Source: Myxococcaceae bacterium (GTDB lineage Bacteria; Myxococcota; Myxococcia; Myxococcales; Myxococcaceae). Taken from it: a stretch of DNA of 64,000 nt. Position numbers and translations under genes: made by a program. Within the stretch, counting starts at the first letter, position 1, and every line of letters starts with the position of its first letter. The stretch spans positions 62,001 to 126,000 of the forward strand of contig JADGRA010000023.1 in assembly GCA_017881265.1 (NCBI GenBank), in the 5' to 3' direction. Of the stretch, positions 16,095 to 25,373 are shown piece after piece. Below the pieces are notes generated by a model. The model saw nothing but the letters and a program-made list of their open reading frames with translations, made no database searches and had not been told where the DNA came from.

Positions 16095-16987
16095 TGGAGG
16101 CCCTCTCCCAGTCCTTCCGCGCCCTCGGCGACCCGACGCGGCTCCGGCTGTTGCGGCTTCTGTCGGCGGCGCCCCTCAACGTCACCGAATTGGTCAGCGT
16201 CGTCGGTGTGTCCCAGTCCAGCGTCAGCCACCACCTCGGCAAGCTGCGGCAGTTGGGCTTGGTGCGGGAGGAACGCGCCGCCGGCTTCACCTACTACTCG
16301 CTGGCGGTGGACGCGGAGGACTTGCACTGGCCCCTCATCCGCCTGGCGTGCGAGGCGGAGGACGGTAGCGGCGACCAGGCGCGCCTGACGGACCTTCTGC
16401 GCAGCCGGGTGGACCGCACGGCCCTCAACGAAAGGCTGCTCGAGCCCGGTCAGTCCTGGTTTCTGTGGAGCTCGGCTCTGGCCTCGCTGCTTCCGGCGCT
16501 GGAGGTGGCGGACTTCGGCTGCGGCTCGGGCGTCCTCAGCGTCTCGCTCGCCCGCTGGGCCCGCTCCGTGGTGGCCATCGACCAGAACCCGGAGGCCCTG
16601 GCGCAGGCCCGCGCACGGGCCCGGGCGGAGGGGCTGCGCAACGTCAGCTTCGTCCGGGAGGACCTCCACGCCCTCTCCCTGCCTTCGGCCAGCCTCGACC
16701 TGGTGGTGTGCAGCCAGAGCCTGCACCACGTGGAAGAGCCGGAGGCCGTGCTGCGCGAGGCGGCCCGGCTTCTAAGGCCCAAGGGGAAGGTGGTGGTCCT
16801 GGAGCTGATGGTGCACGAGGAGACCTGGGTGCGCGAGCGTCTTGGCCACCGGCACCTGGGCTTCTCGCCGACCCGCCTGGAAGCTGCCCTCAAGCGCGCT
16901 GGCTTCACCGCCCTCGGGCGCGAGGTGCACGCCCGGGAGGCCACCTCGCCCTTCCGCGTCTTTCTCCTCACCGGGGAACGCAAATGA
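16094..16987 (+). CDS. ArsR-type repressor fused to a SAM methyltransferase-like domain (SahR-like)
   Basis: 297 residues. Residues 1-80 are an ArsR winged helix (LGDPTRLRLLRLLSAAPLNV, then VSQSSVSHHLGKLRQLGLV). Residues 130-297 are a class I methyltransferase fold with motif I VADFGCGSGVLSVSL near 138, acidic VVAIDQNPEAL and LDLVVCSQSLHHVEEPE. This architecture matches SahR, the regulator described in Proteobacteria whose methylase-like domain senses S-adenosylhomocysteine and which represses SAM-cycle genes such as metH and ahcY. The stop overlaps the metH ATG, so regulator and target are translationally coupled. Whether it keeps methyltransferase activity is unknown; sensing SAH is the likelier role. 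Confidence 0.88.
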   Translation: MEALSQSFRALGDPTRLRLLRLLSAAPLNVTELVSVVGVSQSSVSHHLGKLRQLGLVREERAAGFTYYSLAVDAEDLHWPLIRLACEAEDGSGDQARLTDLLRSRVDRTALNERLLEPGQSWFLWSSALASLLPALEVADFGCGSGVLSVSLARWARSVVAIDQNPEALAQARARARAEGLRNVSFVREDLHALSLPSASLDLVVCSQSLHHVEEPEAVLREAARLLRPKGKVVVLELMVHEETWVRERLGHRHLGFSPTRLEAALKRAGFTALGREVHAREATSPFRVFLLTGERK

Positions 16988-19900
16988 GCCAGCGGCGCGC
17001 CGAACGTCTGGCGGAGCTGAAGGAGGCGCTCGCCTCCCGCGTCGTCGTCCTGGACGGGGCCATGGGCACCTTCATCCAGTCGAAGAATCTCAAGGCGGCC
17101 GACTTCGGCGGTCCGGAGCTGGAAGGCTGCAACGAGAATCTGGTGGCCACCCGGCCCGACCTCATCCGCGACATCCACGCCGCCTACTTCCGCGCCGGGG
17201 CGGACGTAGGGGAGACGGACACCTTCGGCGGGACGCCCCTGGTGCTGGCCGAATACGGGCTGCAGGCCGAGGCCCGGGCCCTCAACGCCCGGGCGGCGGA
17301 GCTGGCCCGGGAGGCGGCGGCCACCGTGGAGGCCGAGGACGGCCGGCCGCGCTGGGTGGCCGGCAGCATCGGCCCCACCACCAAGGCCATCAGCGTCACC
17401 GGCGGCGTCACCTTCGAAGGCCTGGCGGAGACGTTCGCCGTCCAGGCCGAGGGCCTGGTGGCGGGCGGAGTCGACTACCTCCTCATCGAGACGTCCCAGG
17501 ACACCCGCAACGTGAAGGCCGCCCTGCTGGGCTGCGAGCAGGCCTTCCACACCCTGGGCGTCCGGGTGCCGGTGGCCGTCAGCGGCACCATTGAACCCAC
17601 CGGCACCATGCTGGCCGGGCAGTCGGTGGACGCGCTGGCCACCGCGCTCGAGCACGCGGACTTGCTCTACCTTGGCCTCAACTGCGCCACCGGCCCGGAA
17701 TTCATGACCGACCACATCCGGTCGCTAGCCGCGATGAGTCGCTTCCGGGTGGGCTGCGTCCCCAACGCCGGGCTGCCGGACGAGAACGGCCACTACCTCG
17801 AGTCCCCGGAGATGCTGGCGCGGGTGCTGCGCCGCTTCTGCGAGGAGGGCTGGCTCAACGTCGTCGGCGGCTGCTGCGGCACGCTGCCCGAGCACATCCG
17901 CGCCATCTCCCGCGCCGTGCGCGGGCTGCCCCCGCGCCAGGCCAACCCCCCGGTGCGCTCGCGCCTGTCCGGCGTCGACTATCTGGAGGTGGGGGAGGAC
18001 GTGCGGCCGGTCATCGTCGGCGAGCGCACCAACGTCATCGGCAGCCGCAAGTTCAAGGAACTGATTGTTGCCGAGGCCTGGGAGGACGCGAGCGAGGTGG
18101 CCCGTGCCCAGGTGAAGCGCGGGGCGCAAGTCATCGACATCTGCCTGGCCAACCCGGACCGCGAGGAGAAGGCCGACCTGCGCCGCTTCCTCGAGGTGGT
18201 GGTGAAGAAGGTGCGCGTCCCCTTGATGATTGACAGCACGGATGCGCGCTGCATCGCCGAGGCGCTCACCTACTGTCAGGGCAAGGCCATCATCAACTCC
18301 GTCAACCTCGAGGACGGGGAAGAACGCTTCGAGAAGGTGGTGCCGCTGGCCCGCCAATTCGGCGCGGCGCTGGTGGTGGGCTGCATCGACGAGGTGGGGA
18401 TGGCCGTGACGCGCGAGCGCAAGTTGGCCGTCGCCGAGCGCAGCTTTCAGCTGCTCACCCAGAAGTACGGGGTGGAGCCGGAGAACATCTACTTCGACCC
18501 GCTGGTCTTCCCGTGCGCCTCCGGGGACGCCCAGTACACGGGCAGCGGCGTGGAAACCATCGAGGGCGTGCGGCTGATTAAGCAGCGGCTCCCCCGCTGC
18601 AAGACGGTGCTCGGCATCAGCAACGTCTCCTTCGGCTTGCCCACCGCGGGCCGCGAGGTCCTCAACTCCGTCTTCCTCTACCACTGCACGCTGGCCGGCC
18701 TGGACATGGCCCTGGTGAATGCCGAGAAGCTGGAGCGCTACGCCACCTTGGGCGAGGCCGACCGCAAGCTGGCCGAGGACCTCCTCTACAACCGCGGCAG
18801 GGACCCGGTGACGCCGTTTGCCGCGCAGTTCCGCGAGGCACGGCCGGCGCGGCCCAAGGTGGCCGAGCTGCCCCTGGACGAGCGGCTGGCCCGGTACGTG
18901 GTGGAGGGCACGCGCGACGGCCTGCTGCCGGACCTCGAGCTGGCGCTCGCTACACGCAGCCCGCTGGAGGTCATCAACGGCCCCCTCATGAAGGGCATGG
19001 ACGAGGTGGGCCGGCTGTTCGGCGCGAATGAACTCATCGTCGCCGAGGTGCTGCAGAGCGCCGAGGTCATGAAGGCGGCCGTCACCTACCTCGAGCCGAA
19101 GATGGACCGCACCACCACCGCGGTGCGCGGCAAGGTCGTGCTGGCCACGGTGAAGGGCGACGTGCACGACATCGGGAAGAACCTGGTGGAGATTATTCTC
19201 GCCAACAACGGCTTCCAGGTCGTCAACCTCGGCATCAAGGTGCCGCCGGAGCAGCTGGTGGCGGCGGTGCGCGAGCACAAGCCGGACATCCTCGGGCTGT
19301 CCGGCCTTCTGGTGAAGAGCGCCCACCAGATGGTCACCACCGCCGAGGACCTCTCGCGCGCCGGCGTGAACATCCCCATGCTGGTGGGCGGCGCGGCGCT
19401 GAGCCGCAACTTCGTCGACAAGTCCATCGCCCCGGCCTACGCGGGCACGGTGGCCTATGCGCAGGACGCCATGAGTGGCCTCGAGCTGGCCAAGCGCATT
19501 GTCCACCCCACCGAGCGCGGGGTGCTGGAGGGCGAGATGAAGGTGCGCCGGGCGGCGCTGAAGGCGGAGGCCGCAGCACGTCCCGCGCCGGTGGCGGCCC
19601 CGGCCGGACGCTCCCGCGAGGTGCGGCTGCTGGACAGCTTCCCCAGTCCCCCGGACCTCGAGCGGCACGTGCTGCCTGTGGCGCCGCTCGACGACATCTG
19701 GCGCTTCATCAACCCGGTCATGCTGTACGGGCGGCACCTCGGCGTGAAGGGTTCCGTGGCGCGGGCGCTGGGGACTCCGGCTGAGGCGGCGCTGCGGGAC
19801 ACCGAGGAGGGGCGCAAGGCCCTCGAGGTGAAGGGCGTCCTGGACGGCCTCAAGGCCCTGCTGCGCGACGGGCGGATGCACCCCCGCGCCGTCTTCCAGT

Positions 19901-20460
19901 TCTTCCGCGCCGGCTCCGACGGCAACTCCCTCCTCCTCTTCGACGCCGGGGGCAGGGAAAGCACGCGCTTCACCTTCCCGCGCCAGGCCCGCGACGGCGG
20001 GGTGTGCCTGGCCGACTTCGCCGCGCCGCTGCACAACGGCGGCCCCCGCGACAACGTCTGCCTCTTCGTGGTGACGGCCGGCGCCGGCATCCGCGAGCTG
20101 AGCGAGCAATTCAAGGCCGAGGGGCGGTTTCTGCAGATGCACGCCGTGCAGGCGCTGGCGCTGGAGACGGCCGAGGCCTACGCCGAGCTGCTGCACTCCA
20201 AGGTGCGGAGCATGTGGGGGTTTCCGGACAGCCCCGGCCTCAGCATGCTGGAGCGCTTCCGCGCCGAGTACCAGGGCAAGCGCTACTCCTTCGGCTACCC
20301 GGCCTGCCCGCGGCTGGAGGACCAGCAGCAACTGTTCAGCGTGCTTCGCCCGGAGGACGTGGATGTGCAGCTCACCGACGGCTGCATGATGGAGCCCGAG
20401 GCTTCGGTGTCCGCGCTGGTGTTTCACCACCCGGACGCGTTCTACTTCTCCGTCGCCTAA
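16984..20460 (+). CDS. metH: Cobalamin-dependent methionine synthase MetH
   Basis: 1158 residues, close to the usual 1200-1230. Domains in order: homocysteine-binding (about 1-330, with Zn ligands in GLNCATGP near 235 and GGCCGT near 296), methyltetrahydrofolate-binding (from about 343, [15 protein letters not shown]), cobalamin cap and binding domains with the DxHxxG motif [11 protein letters not shown] near 723, and the C-terminal SAM-dependent reactivation domain (from about 880). It transfers methyl from methyl-THF via cobalamin to homocysteine in the cytoplasm. ATG 16984 overlaps the stop of the SahR-like regulator. No cobalamin riboswitch is visible upstream, which fits protein-based control. 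Confidence 0.97.
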   Translation: MSQRRAERLAELKEALASRVVVLDGAMGTFIQSKNLKAADFGGPELEGCNENLVATRPDLIRDIHAAYFRAGADVGETDTFGGTPLVLAEYGLQAEARALNARAAELAREAAATVEAEDGRPRWVAGSIGPTTKAISVTGGVTFEGLAETFAVQAEGLVAGGVDYLLIETSQDTRNVKAALLGCEQAFHTLGVRVPVAVSGTIEPTGTMLAGQSVDALATALEHADLLYLGLNCATGPEFMTDHIRSLAAMSRFRVGCVPNAGLPDENGHYLESPEMLARVLRRFCEEGWLNVVGGCCGTLPEHIRAISRAVRGLPPRQANPPVRSRLSGVDYLEVGEDVRPVIVGERTNVIGSRKFKELIVAEAWEDASEVARAQVKRGAQVIDICLANPDREEKADLRRFLEVVVKKVRVPLMIDSTDARCIAEALTYCQGKAIINSVNLEDGEERFEKVVPLARQFGAALVVGCIDEVGMAVTRERKLAVAERSFQLLTQKYGVEPENIYFDPLVFPCASGDAQYTGSGVETIEGVRLIKQRLPRCKTVLGISNVSFGLPTAGREVLNSVFLYHCTLAGLDMALVNAEKLERYATLGEADRKLAEDLLYNRGRDPVTPFAAQFREARPARPKVAELPLDERLARYVVEGTRDGLLPDLELALATRSPLEVINGPLMKGMDEVGRLFGANELIVAEVLQSAEVMKAAVTYLEPKMDRTTTAVRGKVVLATVKGDVHDIGKNLVEIILANNGFQVVNLGIKVPPEQLVAAVREHKPDILGLSGLLVKSAHQMVTTAEDLSRAGVNIPMLVGGAALSRNFVDKSIAPAYAGTVAYAQDAMSGLELAKRIVHPTERGVLEGEMKVRRAALKAEAAARPAPVAAPAGRSREVRLLDSFPSPPDLERHVLPVAPLDDIWRFINPVMLYGRHLGVKGSVARALGTPAEAALRDTEEGRKALEVKGVLDGLKALLRDGRMHPRAVFQFFRAGSDGNSLLLFDAGGRESTRFTFPRQARDGGVCLADFAAPLHNGGPRDNVCLFVVTAGAGIRELSEQFKAEGRFLQMHAVQALALETAEAYAELLHSKVRSMWGFPDSPGLSMLERFRAEYQGKRYSFGYPACPRLEDQQQLFSVLRPEDVDVQLTDGCMMEPEASVSALVFHHPDAFYFSVA

Positions 20461-20488
20461 CGCCGCAGCCCGCGAGGTTCCCCCACCC

Positions 20489-21586
20489 GTGTCGCGCCCC
20501 GCGCTCGCGCTCCTGCCCCGGCACGCCACCACCGCCATTGGCAGCCTGCCGCACACCCAAGGGGAACTGGGGCTGCAGCTCGCGCTCCAGCTGGACGTCC
20601 CCTTCCTCCCGGAGCTTCCCTCGGGAAACCCCGGCGAATTCATGATGGCCTCCGCCCTGGAGGGGCTGCCCGGCCTCGACTTCGACGCCCAGGGAATGTG
20701 CACCGTGCACCTAGGCACCTGGGAGGCCGGGGCGGCCTCCTTTGGCGCCCGCCTGGACGCCGCACTGGCCTCGGGGGCGCTGGCTGACTTCCAGCCGTCG
20801 GCCCAGGCGCGACGCGCCTGGCTGCCCTTCCTGTGGGAAGTCCAAGCCCGCCACCTGGTGCTGGCCAAGGCCCAGCTGGCCGGGCCGGCCACTGTCCGCT
20901 GGGGAACGCAGCTGGACAGGGGCGGGCCCGTGTCGGAGCACCCGGCGCTGGACCGGCAGGTGTTTCGCCTGGTGCTGGCGCGCTGTCTGGCCATGGTCAA
21001 GGCGCTTCGGGCCGCCGGCGCGACGCCCCTCTTCTACCTGGATGAACCCGGGCTGTATGCGCTCGACACGCGCGACGGGCGCCACCTCCTCATGCTGCAG
21101 GAGCTCCGCCTCCTTGTCGTCGCGCTGCAGCGCGAGGGCGCGCTGGTCGGGCTGCACTGCTGCGGCAACACGCGCTGGGAGGCACTCCTGGAACTCGGGC
21201 TGGACCTGCTTTCCTTCGACGTGCGCCTGTCGCTGGACGCGCTCCTGGACGTGCCTGGACCCCTCGAAGCCTTCCTCTCTGGCGGCGGCGCCCTGTCTCT
21301 GGGGATTGTGCCGACGGACTTGGGCCAGGACGCCTCGGTGGTGGAGCTGGTGGCGGCCGCCGAGACGTCCCTCGAGTCGGTGCTGGGCAAGGCGCGCGCC
21401 GCCGCGACGCTGGACCGCGCCGTGCTGACGCCAGCTTGCGGGCTTGCGCTGCGCACCGTCCCGGACGCCGAGCACATTGTGGAGCAGCTGCGCGTGGCCC
21501 AGGGCGTCCTGGGCCTGCGAGCGAGCGCGCCTGACGCGCCGCGCTGTCCGCGGTTAGGCATTGCTGGCTCTGGCCCGGTGAACTAG
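20489..21586 (+). CDS. Core MetE-like protein (cobalamin-independent methionine synthase catalytic-domain family)
   Basis: 365 residues, only about half the length of classical MetE. It starts with the ATTAIGSLPHTQGE signature of the UroD/MetE-like family and keeps zinc-ligand motifs: GLHCCGN near 221 (His and Cys), and TPACGLALRTVPDAEH near 314 (Cys). The position of the fourth ligand, Glu in E. coli MetE, reads LSFDVRL, so Asp probably replaces Glu, as in some short relatives. It lacks the N-terminal folate-binding half, so the methyl donor is open; short core MetE proteins are reported to take methyl groups from corrinoid proteins. GTG 20489 has GAGGT 10 bases upstream. It follows metH by 28 bases. 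Confidence 0.8.
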   Translation: MSRPALALLPRHATTAIGSLPHTQGELGLQLALQLDVPFLPELPSGNPGEFMMASALEGLPGLDFDAQGMCTVHLGTWEAGAASFGARLDAALASGALADFQPSAQARRAWLPFLWEVQARHLVLAKAQLAGPATVRWGTQLDRGGPVSEHPALDRQVFRLVLARCLAMVKALRAAGATPLFYLDEPGLYALDTRDGRHLLMLQELRLLVVALQREGALVGLHCCGNTRWEALLELGLDLLSFDVRLSLDALLDVPGPLEAFLSGGGALSLGIVPTDLGQDASVVELVAAAETSLESVLGKARAAATLDRAVLTPACGLALRTVPDAEHIVEQLRVAQGVLGLRASAPDAPRCPRLGIAGSGPVN

Positions 21587-21645
21587 GCAGTTGCTTCCCC
21601 ATCCGGGGGACAGCGGTAGCGTTTGCAGTCGGAGGGTCTCATCCC

Positions 21646-22806
21646 ATGCGCACGCGGTTGCTTGTCGCAGGCTTCCTCCTCGCCAGCGCCCCAGCCTGGG
21701 CCCAGACGCAGAAGGTGGGCGTCATCAGTTCCTTCACCGGTTCCGAACAGGCCTTCGGGACGCAGCACGAGCGCGGCTACACGCTGGCGCTGGAGGAAAT
21801 CAACGCGAGCGGCGGTGTCCTCGGAAAGCCGCTCGAGATTATTAAGTACGACGACCAGAGCAAGGCCGACGTGGCCGTGCAGGGCGTCAGCAAGCTGGTC
21901 GACCAGGACAAGGTGCCGGTTGTCATCGGCGCCTATGCTAGCCAGTCCACGCTGGCCCTGGTGCAGCCCGTCATCAAGCGCCAGGTGCCGCTCGTCATCC
22001 CCACCGCGACGGCGGACAACGTGCTCGCCAGCAAAAGCCCCTGGGTGTTCCGCGTCTGCTCGGGCGCGGACGACCTAGCCCACGCCACCGTGGACTTCCT
22101 CAAGGCCACCGGGCTCCCGAAGACCATGGCGATTGTTTACGAGAACACCAACTTCGGGCAGGCCAACGCCGGTGCCATGCGCACCTGGGCGAAGAATTTC
22201 GGCATCCCCGTCGTCTCCGACGAGGCCTACGGCGCCGGCAGCCCGTCCTACACGGCGATGCTGCAGAAGGTGAAGGAGAAGGCGCCGGAGGCCATCTACT
22301 TCGCGAGCTACCTGTTGGACGCCACCCAGCTCATGAAGCAGGCGCGCCAGGTGAACCTCAATCCGCGCGTGTACACCTCCGCCGGGACCGGCTTCGCCCT
22401 GCCTTCATTTCTCAGCGGCGCGGGCAAGGACGCCGAGTACACCGTCAGCGGGCAGCAGTGGATGCGCGAGTCGAAGTGGCCCGGCAGCAAGCAGTTTGCC
22501 GACACGGTGAAGGCGCGCTGGGGCGAGTACCCCAGCTACCACGCGGTGCAGGCCTACGTGAGCCTGAAGATTGTCGCCGACGCCATCAAGCGCGCCGGGA
22601 AGTGGGAGCCGGCTGCCATCCGCGACGCCATCGCCAAGACGGAGATGATGAGCATTTTCGGGCCCATCAAGTTCGTCAACCAGCAGAACCAGCACCCCGT
22701 CCTCATCACGCAGGTGCAGCAGGGGGCCTTCCAGGTGGTGGCGCCCCCCGACCAGGCCACCGCTCAGCCCGTCCTCCCCACCCCGCCCTGGTCTGCCCGC
22801 CCGTAG
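21646..22806 (+). CDS. ABC transporter substrate-binding protein, branched-chain amino acid (Liv) type
   Basis: 386 residues with a Sec signal peptide (MRTRLLVAGFLLASAPAWAQ, cleavage after AWA). The mature part is a periplasmic binding protein type I: VGVISSFTGSEQAFGTQHERG, INASGGVLGKPLEI and the LVDQDKVPVVIGAYASQSTL region are typical of LivJ/LivK relatives. It delivers a substrate, usually leucine/isoleucine/valine but in many relatives other amino acids or small amides, to the permease encoded downstream. It is the first gene of the livJHMGF-type operon; 59 bases separate it from the core MetE-like gene. Confidence 0.92.
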   Translation: MRTRLLVAGFLLASAPAWAQTQKVGVISSFTGSEQAFGTQHERGYTLALEEINASGGVLGKPLEIIKYDDQSKADVAVQGVSKLVDQDKVPVVIGAYASQSTLALVQPVIKRQVPLVIPTATADNVLASKSPWVFRVCSGADDLAHATVDFLKATGLPKTMAIVYENTNFGQANAGAMRTWAKNFGIPVVSDEAYGAGSPSYTAMLQKVKEKAPEAIYFASYLLDATQLMKQARQVNLNPRVYTSAGTGFALPSFLSGAGKDAEYTVSGQQWMRESKWPGSKQFADTVKARWGEYPSYHAVQAYVSLKIVADAIKRAGKWEPAAIRDAIAKTEMMSIFGPIKFVNQQNQHPVLITQVQQGAFQVVAPPDQATAQPVLPTPPWSARP

Positions 22807-22809
22807 CCT

Positions 22810-23673
22810 GTGGCCGCACTCCAGGCCATCCTGAACGGTATCCTCGTAGGGGGCATTTACGCCCTCATCGCCATGGGGATGGCCCTCGTCTTCGGCGTGA
22901 TGCGGCTGGTGAATTTCGCCCACGGCGCCTTTCTCATGGTGGGCATGTACGTCGCCTACTTCGGCTACACCCTCTTCCACATCAACCCCTATTGGGGCTG
23001 CGCCCTGGTGGGCGCCGCGCTCTTCATGATGGGGATGGCCGTGTACTGGCTGCTCATCCGGCGCGTCATGGGGCAGTCGGACTTCCTGCAGATTCTGCTC
23101 ACCGAAGGCATTGCGCTCTGCCTGGTGGGAGCGGCGCAGTTGCTCTTCACCGGTGACTACCGCTCCATCAGCCTGCCGCTGGCGGACAAGACGGCAAACC
23201 TCGGCCCACTCAACTTCAACGTCGCCTACGGGGTGTCCTTCGTCATCGCCGTCCTCGGGGTGACGTCGATGTACCTGTACATGAAGTATACGGAGATGGG
23301 CCGGGCCATCCGCGGCGTGGCCCAGAACCCCGGCGTGGCGCCGCTGATGGGCATCCGGGTGCGGTGGATTTCCGGCATCTCCTTCGCCTTTGGGGTGGCG
23401 TGCGCGGGCGGAGCCGGAGCGCTGCTGCTCCCCGTCTTTTACGTGAACCCCACCATCGGCAGCCCTTACAACCTCAAGTCCTTCGTCATCGTGGTGCTGG
23501 GGGGCATGGGCAGCGTGGAGGGCGCGGCGCTGGGCGGCCTCATCCTCGGCGTCACCGAGGGGCTGACCGCCTACTACTGGTCCGACAGCTACACCCAAGT
23601 GGTGGACTTCGTCCTCTTCCTGGCGGTGCTGCTGCTGCGGCCGCAAGGCCTCTTCGGGAAGAAGGCGCCATGA
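22810..23673 (+). CDS. livH: ABC transporter permease, LivH type
   Basis: A 287-residue inner-membrane protein with about eight hydrophobic segments. LNGILVGGIYALIAMGMALVFGVMRLVNFAHGAF at the N-terminus (cited in parts: GGIYALIAMGMALVFG and NFAHGAF) is the family hallmark, and GMGSVEGAALGGLILGVTE near 235 is the coupling region. Start is GTG 22810, three bases after the previous stop. It forms the translocation channel together with the LivM-type permease. Confidence 0.93.
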   Translation: MAALQAILNGILVGGIYALIAMGMALVFGVMRLVNFAHGAFLMVGMYVAYFGYTLFHINPYWGCALVGAALFMMGMAVYWLLIRRVMGQSDFLQILLTEGIALCLVGAAQLLFTGDYRSISLPLADKTANLGPLNFNVAYGVSFVIAVLGVTSMYLYMKYTEMGRAIRGVAQNPGVAPLMGIRVRWISGISFAFGVACAGGAGALLLPVFYVNPTIGSPYNLKSFVIVVLGGMGSVEGAALGGLILGVTEGLTAYYWSDSYTQVVDFVLFLAVLLLRPQGLFGKKAP

Positions 23674-24617
23674 GTCGCGCGCGGTTTTTGCCGGCGGTGG
23701 TCTTCTTCGGGCTCCTGCTGACGCTGCCGTGGTGGTTGCGGGACGCCTACCTGCAGCAGATTGTCTTCCGCGTCGTCATCTTCGCCATCCTCGGGATTGC
23801 CTGGAATCTGGTCGGCGGTTACGCCGGGCAGCTGTCCTTGGGGCACGTCGCCTACTTCGGGATTGGCGCGTACAGCGTGGCCCTCTTCCACGAGACGTGG
23901 GACTGGAACCCCTGGCTCGGCACCCTGGCCGGTGTGGTGCTGGCCTGCCTGGCGGCACTCCTCATCGGCAGCCTCACCTTCCGGCTGCGCGGCCCCTACT
24001 TCGTCCTCTCCACCATCGCCGCCGCGGAGATTCTGCGGCTTCTGGCCCTCAACCTCTCCTTCACCCACGGGGCCATCGGGATGATTGCCCCCGGCTTCTT
24101 CGAGGAGCCCAACGGCGACCGGAAGACGTACTACGCCGCCTTGCCGCTGTTGTTTCTGGCCTTCGCCCTGACGGTGTGGACGCATAGGAGCCGCTTTGGC
24201 TACTACCTGCGCGCCATCCGCGAGAACGAGGACACCGCCATGGCGGTGGGCATCAACCCGGCCGTGGAGAAGCTGAAGGCGCTCCTCTTCAGCGCCGCGC
24301 TGGTGGCCGCCGCCGGCGCCCTCTACGCCGGCGTCTTTCAATTCATCGGCCCGGACAGCGTGCTGGCCATCGACATGTCGGTGCAGATGGCGCTCATCGC
24401 CATGCTGGGCGGCGCGGCCACGGTGTGGGGCCCCATTGTCGGCGCAGTCGTCCTGACCGTCGCGGCCGAGGCACTGAAGACGTACCTGGAGCGGGCCCAC
24501 ACCTTCTTCTATGGACTGCTGCTGGTGCTGGTCGTGCTGTTTCTCCCCGGTGGACTGGTGTCCATCGCCAAGCAGCGCTGGTTCCGCCGCACGGCGCCCC
24601 GCGCCCAGGCGGCCTGA
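23670..24617 (+). CDS. livM: ABC transporter permease, LivM type
   Basis: 315 residues, strongly hydrophobic. AWNLVGGYAGQLSLGHVAYF near residue 46 and the coupling motif GGAATVWGPIVGAVVLT near 250 identify LivM. The ATG at 23670 overlaps the livH stop (ATGA), so the two permeases are made in a coupled, roughly equal ratio. Its stop overlaps the Shine-Dalgarno sequence of the next gene. Confidence 0.93.
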   Translation: MSRARFLPAVVFFGLLLTLPWWLRDAYLQQIVFRVVIFAILGIAWNLVGGYAGQLSLGHVAYFGIGAYSVALFHETWDWNPWLGTLAGVVLACLAALLIGSLTFRLRGPYFVLSTIAAAEILRLLALNLSFTHGAIGMIAPGFFEEPNGDRKTYYAALPLLFLAFALTVWTHRSRFGYYLRAIRENEDTAMAVGINPAVEKLKALLFSAALVAAAGALYAGVFQFIGPDSVLAIDMSVQMALIAMLGGAATVWGPIVGAVVLTVAAEALKTYLERAHTFFYGLLLVLVVLFLPGGLVSIAKQRWFRRTAPRAQAA

Positions 24618-24622
24618 AGGAG
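24617..24622 (+). promoter_or_regulatory. Shine-Dalgarno that fixes a TTG start for livG
   Basis: AAGGAG lies seven bases before TTG 24630. No ATG or GTG occurs nearby in frame, and conserved ATPase sequence begins within a few codons, so TTG is the supported start. The site overlaps the last base of the livM stop codon. Confidence 0.7.
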
Positions 24623-24629
24623 CGCACCC

Positions 24630-25373
24630 TTGGCCCCCCTTCTCCAGCTCAAGCACGTGGTGAAGCGCTTCGGCGGGCTTCTGGCCACCAATGACGTCAG
24701 CTTCGATGTGGAGGAGGGCGAGGTCGTCTTCATCATCGGCCCCAACGGGGCGGGAAAGACGACGCTCTTCAACCTCATCTCCGGCTACGTCACGGCGGAC
24801 TCCGGGGAGATTCTCTACCAGGGGCAGAATATTGTCGGCCTCAAGCCCTACCAGACGACGCGGCTGGGCATCGGCCGCACCTTCCAAATCGTGAAGCCCC
24901 TGCCCAGTCTCACCGTGCGGGAAAACGTCATGCTCGGCTCCTTCCTCCACGCCCGCTCCCGGGCGGAGGCGGGAAAGAAGGCCGATGAGGTGCTGGGCTT
25001 TCTAGGCCTCGACCGGCGCGCGGACCAGCTCGCCTCCGGGCTACCGCTGGCGCAGCGCAAGCTACTGGAGGTGGCGCGGGCCCTGGCCACCGGGGCCAAG
25101 CTGCTGCTTCTCGACGAGGTGATGGCCGGCCTCAACCCGACCGAGTCGGCCGAGGTGGTGACGCTGCTACGGAAGCTGAAGGACTTCGGGGTGACCGCGG
25201 TGGGCGGCGTGGAGCACATCATGCGGGTGGTGATGGCGCTGGCCAGCCGGGTGGTGGTGATGGACCAGGGCGGGAAGCTGGCCGAGGGGTCCCCCCAGGC
25301 GGTGGTGCATGACCCGCGGGTGGTGGAGGCCTACCTCGGCAGCAAGTACCAGAAGGGCGGGGCCCCGCCATGA
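24630..25373 (+). CDS. livG: ABC transporter ATPase, LivG type
   Basis: 247 residues starting at TTG 24630. Walker A GPNGAGKTTLFN is near residue 36, a Liv-type insert GIGRTFQIVKPLPSLTV near 86, signature-like LPLAQRKLLEVARAL near 137 (degenerate LSGGQ, common in LivG), Walker B KLLLLDEVMAGL near 157 and the H-loop in GGVEHIMRVV. It powers the transporter from the cytoplasmic side together with LivF. It overlaps the next gene by ATGA. Confidence 0.93.
   Translation: MAPLLQLKHVVKRFGGLLATNDVSFDVEEGEVVFIIGPNGAGKTTLFNLISGYVTADSGEILYQGQNIVGLKPYQTTRLGIGRTFQIVKPLPSLTVRENVMLGSFLHARSRAEAGKKADEVLGFLGLDRRADQLASGLPLAQRKLLEVARALATGAKLLLLDEVMAGLNPTESAEVVTLLRKLKDFGVTAVGGVEHIMRVVMALASRVVVMDQGGKLAEGSPQAVVHDPRVVEAYLGSKYQKGGAPP

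Noticed and set aside
17725-21000. A reading frame of about 1090 codons on the minus strand opposite metH
   Set aside because: It is a shadow of metH caused by strong G/C bias at third codon positions; the product is His/Arg/Gly-rich with no family resemblance, while metH is certain.
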